A stretch of 64,000 bases of DNA from assembly GCF_028769735.1 (NCBI RefSeq), contig NC_088172.1, forward strand, positions 36,976,397-37,040,396. Reading direction: 5' to 3'. Both the position numbers and the translations under genes were made by a program. The notes beneath the pieces were generated by a model. The model was not told the DNA's origin, did not search any database, and saw only the letters and a program-made list of their open reading frames with translations. The DNA comes from Zonotrichia leucophrys gambelii (lineage: Eukaryota > Chordata > Aves > Passeriformes > Passerellidae). Positions 56,528-64,000 of this stretch are shown piece after piece (position 1 is the stretch's first letter; every line of letters begins with the position of its first letter).

Positions 56528-56660
56528 GCACTGGGTCACCGCACGCTCTCCGAATATCTGCTAGAGCTAGCTTGGCACTCGTTAAGATGACCAACAATAC
56601 GCAGGCGGGATTTTTTGTAGAATATACGGCCAGTATTTTCATTGAGGTGTCCTTGGTTTA

Positions 56661-56697
56661 TGGAGGGGGTGCAATTTGCCAGCGTTGCACCCCTCCA
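56661..56697 (+). promoter_or_regulatory. 3' UTR stem-loop, 13 bp with one bulged G
   Basis: The left arm tggagggggtgcaa (56661-56674) pairs with the right arm ttgcacccctcca (56685-56697), leaving one unpaired G and a 10-nt loop tttgccagcg. GTGCAAT at 56669-56675, in the left arm and first loop base, is a match to the miR-25/92 family seed. Either RNA-binding-protein recognition or masking of the miRNA site is possible. Both roles are inferred. Confidence 0.6.
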
Positions 56698-57486
56698 CCG
56701 TAACTCTGTCGCTCAGTCCGAGTCTTTGCATCCTCTGCCCCCACCCCGAGCCTCTCTTCTCCTTGTTCTCATTCCAATCAGATCAGACAATGCACTTTAA
56801 AAAAAAAGAAAACAAACAAAAAAATCCAAAACTGCAGTTAATGAACTGAAAGACCACCAATCTGGTGTAATCTAACACATCAAACTGGGGATTGCTCTGT
56901 AATCCCCTTCCTCTGTCAAAGCTGTCACTCAGAGTGACCATCTCCCACCACTTCCCTTCACCTCAGGGCAGTAAATGGCAAAATCACGCAAAAATCCCAC
57001 CCCAATTGTTGCTGGTTACTGTCTCTTAACGCAGCTAAGCTTCCCACCCGAGCTCTTTTTTTTGATGTACTCTTGTTTGGCTCATATCCATTGCTGAGAT
57101 TTTACTAGCACGGTTATTTATTGTATGGTTTTCACCCGGACAACGCATCGCGCTCCTAATACGCTACAGCAGAAGCGCTTAAACCACAAGGAAAAGGGTC
57201 AAGCCCCACCAACCTTCAAGGCAGTGGAAAGATCCTTTGCCTCCAGTCGAATGTAAGAAGTTAAACTGCCTTGCCACATGTGGGAATGGTGGGGCCCCAA
57301 AGGAAGCCGGTGCTGGATGTGGGGAGGCAAAGGCCGCCGCTGGTCCTGCTCTCCTCGTGCTGTAAGACTTAAACCAAGCTATGCTTTTACACTCGTGTCT
57401 CTTGTTTTTTATACAGATGTGGCCGATAAGTTCTCCAAAGACCTTATGTGGTCTCAATAGTCTCTTCAAATCACACTTCACTTTTT

Positions 57487-57530
57487 ATTAAAAGAGGTCG
57501 GGGGTGGGGGGTATGGGGGACAAAAAGCTG
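57487..57530 (+). terminator. Possible proximal poly(A) site
   Basis: ATTAAA at 57487-57492, a common variant signal, is followed within 10 nt by a stretch with three long G-runs (about 57499-57519), which can act as a downstream auxiliary element. Use would shorten the 3' UTR by about 220 nt. Weaker than the distal signal. Confidence 0.35.
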
Positions 57531-57713
57531 CATCGTAAGAAGTCTGTCTGATTATATTTGCAATTATTATGCTCCCGTAACAAACAGTCTGTACTACGCT
57601 CAATTTGAAGAAATAATGGTATGAGGGTGGCATGAGCTGCCCCATGGGAAGGGGTGGGAGTGGGGGAAGAGGGGAATGAATTGAAAAATTGCCTTCCGGT
57701 GTACTAATTTATT

Positions 57714-57740
57714 AATAAATACTAGGTGTTTGTTACTTGA
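57714..57740 (+). terminator. TNFRSF21: Main TNFRSF21 poly(A) signal
   Basis: Canonical AATAAA at 57714-57719, in an A/T-rich run. GT-rich sequence (tgtttgtt and gattctgtgtt) follows within 10 to 35 nt, as expected for the downstream element. Cleavage is likely near 57735-57740. Confidence 0.75.
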
Positions 57741-60700
57741 CATGATTCTGTGTTAACCTCCTTAACAGCTGCCTCTGCTCGGGGACACCTGGGTTGGGGC
57801 CGGGGTTTGCTTGGGGTGCCCATGAGGGGGATTTTGGAGTTTGGGGGTCGTGAGGAGGAAGCTTTGAGGCCAAAACATGATTGCTTTCTCTTGGTAGCAC
57901 TGTCCTGAGTCCCCATGGTCGCTGCTGGAGCTCCCAGCAAGTCCCCACCCTGTGCTGGGGTGGGGGACCTGTGCTCATCCCCATAGCAGTGACAGATCAG
58001 ATGGCTGATGGGGCTTCCAGGGTTGGTTTTTGCAAACTCTCAAAGGCTCTGCGGGCATTTTGGGGAGCCTGAAGTATTAATTTTCCAGGAAGCAGCTGCT
58101 GTGCTGAGTCACTCCCGAGTGAAGGTCTTGCAGTCGCAGCATTTCTGTCGCTGTTACATTGCCCATGTCCTTAAAGTCTACACTGCCAAATAACTCATCC
58201 CTTGTTATTCTGTCTACAAATTGAATCCTTAATGGGACAAATGCTTCTGGTTTATAAGACTGTCATTTTGTTTACCTGGCTCCAGAGTGATTTCTGTTAT
58301 TGAGGGTGCTGTGTTTTCCTTCTGACTGGCGCTGGAAATGCTGGTGCAGGACTATACATAGGTACACGATTAAAACTTTTCAACACATGCACAGATGAAA
58401 TATAGTGTCAAATAGCAAGAGCCTTTATTGGGAGCTCTGGGGTGGAGTTTTCCCTTGGTGACAATGAAACATTTAGCTCTCAGTGTCTGCAGTTCTGAGG
58501 TGCAACCCAGTATTGGCCTGTTGGCAGGAGGTGTTGGGACCAGTGGTGGTTGATCCACCTGGGCAAGAATTGGTTAAGGGGAGGGAAGGTGTGCAATTCT
58601 GGGCTCAATCAATAGTTGGCTTTAAATTATCCTTGGCAGGTTCTTGGAGCAAGTCCAGCTGGGAAGTTAAAAATTGTCCTTTTCTGATGGTCTCCCAGGT
58701 AAATGCATGGGGTGTAAGCAGTACAGCCATCATGCCACCCTCCCAGGAACCATCAACCCCACCCTGCAGCTGCACTTCCTCTCCTGGCAGCCACTCATTT
58801 TCTGATGGGCTTTGAAGGTAAAGTGAAAAGAAAAACGGTCCTGGGAAGAGGATTTAGCCAGCTGAAGAGTCACCACAAAAGAGGCATGTTGTGGAGGTGC
58901 CTTGGCCTGGAGCTGCTGAGGAGGCACAAGGAAGCTGTTTGGTTCCCTGGGTTGTTGGGATGCATTTAACTCATCTGGATGGCAGGTCGTGGAACTGGCC
59001 AGGACTTGGGCAATCCTTGGCTCTGTCTATGCTGTGCACACTTCCAGCATGGTTCCTTTCTTTAATTGCACCTGGATATTGACCTTTTCCCTGGCTCTGT
59101 CATTTCAGATTTCCAACCTTTTGTTACATGCATATGTATATGTGTGTACAGTATACTTATTACACATTTATCAATACATTATATATTTAGATAAACTACA
59201 AAAATATTTTAATACATTGTGCTATTTCTATATTTACATATTTTCCTACCTTATTACTATGTATTTTTTCAGGTGTATAATATATAACTATTTTCTGTCT
59301 CTGGGGGCGTGTAGAGAAAAAATATCTGAGAGCAGCTGAGCCCCACATACAGGCAGGGTATTTCCTGGCAGCGTGGGTGGTGTGAGGAGCCACAAGCCCT
59401 GTGCCCCCACCCTTCCTCTGAGCCAGCTCCCTTAAGCCTTAAGAAAATAAACTTGGCAGGTGGGATCAATGGGTTCATGTCCTGGAGGCATAACTGCATG
59501 GCAGCAGAGATTGTCCTTGTTCTCATCTTTGTCTTATTCAAGGCATCCTGGGCAATGCGCCAACTCTGATATGCAGCTCACATGGGTGAAATCTTTGGCT
59601 AAAAAGGTGAAGGTGTGAATATAAACATCTTTGTAAATATATGTGATATGCATAAAAGTGCATTTTTTACAAAATCTGCGTTGAAAATGTACTTGAGAGT
59701 GCATTGTAGGTGAGAGATGGAATTTGGGTGCTGGGGTGGCAGTCCTGGGTGGCAGTGCCTGTGAAATCAGAGGGCACAAGGAAGCATGATGAGGGCACAG
59801 CCTCCTCTGCCTGCTGGGGGCATCTTGCTTCAGAGCACAGACTGAAATTTCTGGTGTGGGTTGCACAAAACGTTTGCTGCCCCAGCCCTGCTTGCTGGGG
59901 CTGGGCTATGAGTTGTGAACATTGCATTTACCCTTACAGTGTTTGCTGGGACAAAGACCTCCAGAGATGCCTCCAGCACAGCCTGGCATCCTCAGGATGG
60001 GCTGGCTCTGCTGATCAGGACCTTTTAATTCCTCCAGAGCAAATGAGCATTGGGATTGTATTTCTAAATTCTCTCTTCTTTCTTTTTTTTACCCCATTAA
60101 TTGCAGGTGCTCTCTGCAGAAGAACAACTTGTGCACTTTCCTCCTACCTTAGCCAAATTGGAGTTTATCCTAATGGGGAATGAATTGCAACCCTCTAGGT
60201 GTGGCTGCTCACATCCAGGTTGGGAAAGCACCCTTGGGTTTTCTGGGAGATCATTCACCCCTCTGGCTCCTTGTATACCAGCCAAGTCTCTGGATTGCAT
60301 CAGTGTTTGTGCAGGAGGGATGGTCCGAGCAGCCTTTGTGTGAACAACTTGTGGGGACATCAGAGGTGATGCTGAGGGTGTCCTGCAGGCTCAGTGTGGG
60401 ATCTGGGGGTATTGTGAGATCTGGGGAATTTTGGGGGTCTGTGCTCATCACTGGGGCCACAGGGCTGAGCTGTGCAGTGCATGGCAGGGAGACAGCTTGG
60501 TACAGGCACAGCTCACACCAAAATCCTCCCCTGACATCACTTAGCCGCCAACTTTACACCATGAAGGGTTTGCAGCTGGCTTTTTTCTCCTCTTGGACTT
60601 TGCTCCTGTGAGTGCCTCGAGGGGGAAGTTTCCAGGGCAACTGGTAGGAAATGGGAAGATGGAGGAGAAATAAGACCTATAATTTGTGTACTCATTAAGC

Positions 60701-62832
60701 ACCTGCCTGATGGCACCCCCTGAGGTGTTTATCACACCATTTAGGATGCGGCTGCTGCTACTCTGTGTGAGCATCCATGAGCTTTATAGTTTCTTTGGGA
60801 TACTCTAATTAAATTTTCCTTACTTTCTGGGGTGGATAATGGAGGACCTGCCTGTTGTGGAAGCTGAGGGTGTTTCTGGCAGCTCACAGTTGCTGCCCCG
60901 TGCCCCAGGCCCATTTGGCCAATGCACACTTGTGTCCCTGCTCCTGCTCCCCAGTTCCCTCAGGGGAATCCCCTGGCTGCTGCACCAGCTTCACCTGTCT
61001 GCTCTCTGCCCTCTATGGATGAGATTAACTTCATCTGGATTTCATTTGAAGGGAATAATCTATAAGCATGGTCTCAAAATGCATTTCTGGGCACAGGAGC
61101 TTTTGCCAGGACCTGTCAGGCTCAGCGGGAAACTGGGACTGGGGCTGGGCATTAATCTGCCTGGCTTTGTTTCTGGCAGCTCTGAGTTTTCCAGGCTAAT
61201 ACTTGGCAAGAATAATACTAACTAAACCACTGATCTTCCAGGGTCCTTCAAAAGCTGATGAATGCTTTTTGTGGCTTCTTCTCTTACCGATAATTTATTT
61301 TTAAGAATAACAAGCTATCTTGCCACTCTCCCCAGTGAGCAGAGCTCCAGGTGTCTTTCTACTGAGACTGGCAGTGTTATTGTCATTTTGCAAGTGGGGA
61401 AACATGAAGGACAGAGATCAAACTCCACATAAGAAAACTGATCAGAAAAAATTCAGGGTGAAATTCAGAGAAAAGCCCTGCCCCAACAGCTTCCATCCTC
61501 CCAGGAAAAGGGGAAGGATGGAGGCAATGTTCCCAAATGTTCCAATGTTCCCAAACCATGCTTTCCATTAATTATTTTGCTCTTTAAGTGAGATTTTTGA
61601 GCTGGGAATAAATCTATGGCCATGATGGCTCCCTGGTTAGATTTTTTTTGTTCCTCTCGCCCCATCTCAGCAAGTGCAGCTGGGAGGAAGGTCCAGCTCC
61701 AGAGAGACAGCAGCCTGTCCTTTATCTTCAGTTCCTGTCCCTCCCAAAGAAAACCACTCACTCCTGCCTTTCCTCCCTCCCCAGAGCAAGGATGCTCCTT
61801 CTCTCTGCCCTGATGCCCATAATACTGATGGAAGAAAAACACAAAATTGGGGCATGGAGCAATTTGACTTTGTAAAGCAAAACTACTCTGCAGGGCCAGG
61901 GAACTCACACCTGAAAATCACAGCTGTCCACAAGTGCTGAAACCCCAATTTTTTCCTCCATCTCTCTTTTTTCTCCTTTTCCTCCTTTCCCAAGAACACT
62001 TCCCTGCACCTGGACATTATTTCTGTGGGAGGAGGATGGTGGAGCAAGGACTGGCAGTGATAGGAAGAGGATGCACTGATGCTCTGCCAACTTCCAGGCC
62101 AGATGTCACCACCAGGTTGACCTGTGGGGAGGAAGCACCCACCTGCCCTGTGCTCCCTGGATGGGCCCTGCAAGCAGGCTGCCAGCCTGTGAGTTGTCCT
62201 GAACTGAAATTAGGCATGGGAACCACCCCAAAAATTAAACAATCTGCACAGTAAAGAGGAATTAAGCCTCCCATTAGTCATACCCCCTAAGGAGGTGCAA
62301 GAATGAGACATGAACCCTTTCCCCTGCCCCTGCTGTTGCCATCTAAAAAAAATTCCTTTTAAAAAATTACATTTAAACTTGAAAACTATTTTCCCTTTTT
62401 TTTTCCTCCTTTTTTTTCCCTATCACCTCTGCTTTCTTCTGCTTGAATACATGGGAAGTTTCTTCTAATTAAATGTGTCTATGGACAGATAATCCTCTTT
62501 TGCGCAAGTGTCAATATGGTCCTTTAGCTAAACTAAATATTTTCCCTGCTTGATATTTATCCTCCCCTGGCTGCCCCTTGGCTCCTTCCTGGAGGTATTT
62601 GAAGACTGTGATCCCATTCCCTAGCTTTTGTTTTTAATTCTTCTGTGCTCAGGTCAGGTTTTCTCAGGGTTTTGTGTCATGCCTGGGCACTTAAGAGGTT
62701 CCTGTTTTGCTGCTGTTGCTGCTGTGGACCTCAGTCCTCCTTGGAACACCCAATGCATGGAGACAGCCACATGCCATCAGCACACTGATAAAAGCTGAAA
62801 TAACATCCACCTCTGCACTAACCTTGGATCTT
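57741..62832. other. Downstream intergenic DNA, no gene seen
   Basis: About 5 kb after the gene. Open frames are short and unlike known proteins. There is an AT-rich stretch at 59120-59290 and an AT-rich unique block around 58120-58270. I see no exon of the expected neighbouring genes (ADGRF1 or CD2AP by mammalian synteny). Confidence 0.5.
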
Positions 62833-63212
62833 GTAGAATCAGAAAAACACGGAATGGTTTGGGTTGGAAGGGACCTTAAAGCTCTCATCCCAACCCCCTG
62901 GCATGGGCAGGGACACCTTCCACTATCCCAGGTTACTCCAAGCCCCATCCAGCCTGGCCTTGAACAATTCCAGGCATGGGGCAGTCACAGCTTCTCATGG
63001 GGCCACCTGTGCCAGGGCCTCACCACCCTCACAGGGAAGAACTTCTTAATAATTAATCTAAATTTCTCCTCTTTCATTTTAAAACCATCCCGCTTTGTCC
63101 TATCATTATCTGCACCTGTAGAAAATTGCTCTCCCTCTTTTTTATAAACTCCCTTTAAAAACAAAAGGTCACAGTGAGATTTCCCTGGAGCCTTCTCTTC
63201 TCCAGGCTCAGA
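62833..63212 (-). mobile_element. CR1 LINE fragment, antisense
   Basis: Reverse-complement CR1: 'ggaatggtttgggttggaag', 'gggaccttaaagctctcatc', 'tggcatgggcagggacacct', 'ggccttgaacaattccaggc' and 'gccttctcttctccaggctc'. About 380 bp; typical young-type 3' end sequence, low divergence compared with the other copies here. Confidence 0.93.
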
Positions 63213-64000
63213 AGGCCATGATTGTCCTCACACGGGTGGCATTTGCAGCCAGGCCCTGGTGATGCTGAGTCTGTGAGCTTTGCCCTTTTGAAATCAGGAG
63301 CCTTTCTCACTGTGGGTTTGCTTTCACTGTGCCTCCATCAAATGCCTTGTCTATACTCATCCAGCCTTCCCCTCCTCTAACTTTCTGTGATAGTGATAAA
63401 TAATTTATGGAACAGGCTGAATCAGGATTTGTTGCCTGGTATAAAGTGCACAGGCTTCTGCAAAATTCCCCTTGGTCTTGCTGATAGCCTAGAAATAGGA
63501 ACATTATTATAATAAACACATAATAGCCTTGGCTCTTCTCCCTCCTGCAGTGACACAAATTGGGGGTGACACTTGCTCAGCAAATGCAGCTACTCAGTTG
63601 TGCCATGAGTGTGAGGGATGAAGAGCCAAAGAGTGGAATCAGTGAGATTTTCTGGATCTGACAGGGAAATAAAAGCTGGTCTGGCAAGAACCAAATTCTG
63701 CAGGTCCCTGGCAGAACTTTGAGTCCTTTGAACTCACAAGTGTGGGCACACGCTGTGGAAGAAGCTTAGTGTGTCCCTAGGACACCTGAGCAATTCCATG
63801 CTAAGGTCAAAAAAAGCTGTTTTGATGGCAAAATTGAAAGTAACCTGGGTTTTGTGCTCCTTGTACAGAAAGACCCTCAAGTCATTATTTTTGTTTCCCA
63901 GTCCCTTTGTCCTGCTCTGCTTTCCCTACTCTGTGTCCTGCAGCTGCATGCCTGAGGACCTCAGAGGGGAAGGATGAGGGGTGGGAAGGGCTGGAAGGGG
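63213..64000. other. Intergenic DNA to the window end
   Basis: No gene, RNA gene or repeat that I can name. The final 100 bases are purine-rich and cut by the window edge. Confidence 0.5.

Larger units (their letters stand above)
56528..57740 (+). other. TNFRSF21: TNFRSF21 3' UTR
   Basis: About 1.2 kb from the stop to the probable cleavage site after the AATAAA at 57714. It contains a stem-loop (56661-56697), an A-rich run (56798-56827), AU-rich pentamers (ATTTA near 57115 and 57706) and an upstream ATTAAA at 57487 with a very G-rich stretch after it. The AU-rich elements may shorten mRNA life. No coding frame of interest lies within. Confidence 0.85.

Noticed and set aside
1..64000. A multi-gene novel system such as a biosynthetic or defence cluster
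   Set aside because: The window has one conserved receptor gene, repeats and intergenic DNA. Nothing supports an operon-like or clustered system.

Overview
This window is vertebrate, almost certainly avian, nuclear DNA, and probably from a songbird. It carries one complete protein-coding gene, TNFRSF21 (death receptor 6, DR6), on the + strand from the CpG-island promoter near 22.3-23.25 kb to a poly(A) signal at 57.71 kb. The bird assignment rests on the interspersed repeats: nearly all are CR1 LINE fragments, and I saw no mammalian SINEs. The songbird assignment rests on long LTRs that resemble passerine ERVL/ERVK families as I remember them.

Layout. Bases 1 to about 22.2 kb are upstream intergenic DNA with no convincing exon. 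They hold CR1 fragments, one unusually long ancient CR1 copy (about 7.93-9.69 kb), a complete 1.1 kb solo LTR (4561-5678), a GGAT microsatellite and several non-repetitive AT-rich blocks that look like candidate regulatory elements. The CpG island contains exon 1, a short upstream ORF and a G-quadruplex motif. Exons 2 to 6 lie at 28481-29135 (cysteine-rich domains), 30832-31329 (stalk and membrane segment), 45398-45663 (death domain), 55207-55426 (proline-rich linker) and 56298-56527 (conserved C-terminus). All junctions obey GT-AG and keep frame, giving 640 residues, slightly shorter than mammalian DR6 (655 in human, from memory). The 3' UTR ends near 57.74 kb. The remaining 6 kb is intergenic, with one clear CR1 fragment.

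The encoded protein is a type I plasma-membrane receptor of the TNF receptor superfamily. Four extracellular cysteine-rich domains bind ligand, and a cytoplasmic death domain sits close to the membrane. Family knowledge links DR6 to apoptosis, JNK and NF-kB signalling, neuron and axon degeneration, oligodendrocyte maturation and lymphocyte control.

The observations most worth following are: an in-frame 54-nt candidate cassette exon (52600-52653) with good splice sites in intron 4; a tandem 5' splice site at exon 4 (9 nt apart, both in frame); a strong-context 13-codon uORF just before the start codon; a 13-bp stem-loop in the 3' UTR whose arm carries a miR-25/92 seed match; and a sense-oriented solo LTR with its own poly(A) signal just after the death-domain exon. 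I found no new multi-gene system. The novelty here is in possible isoform and post-transcriptional control of one gene.
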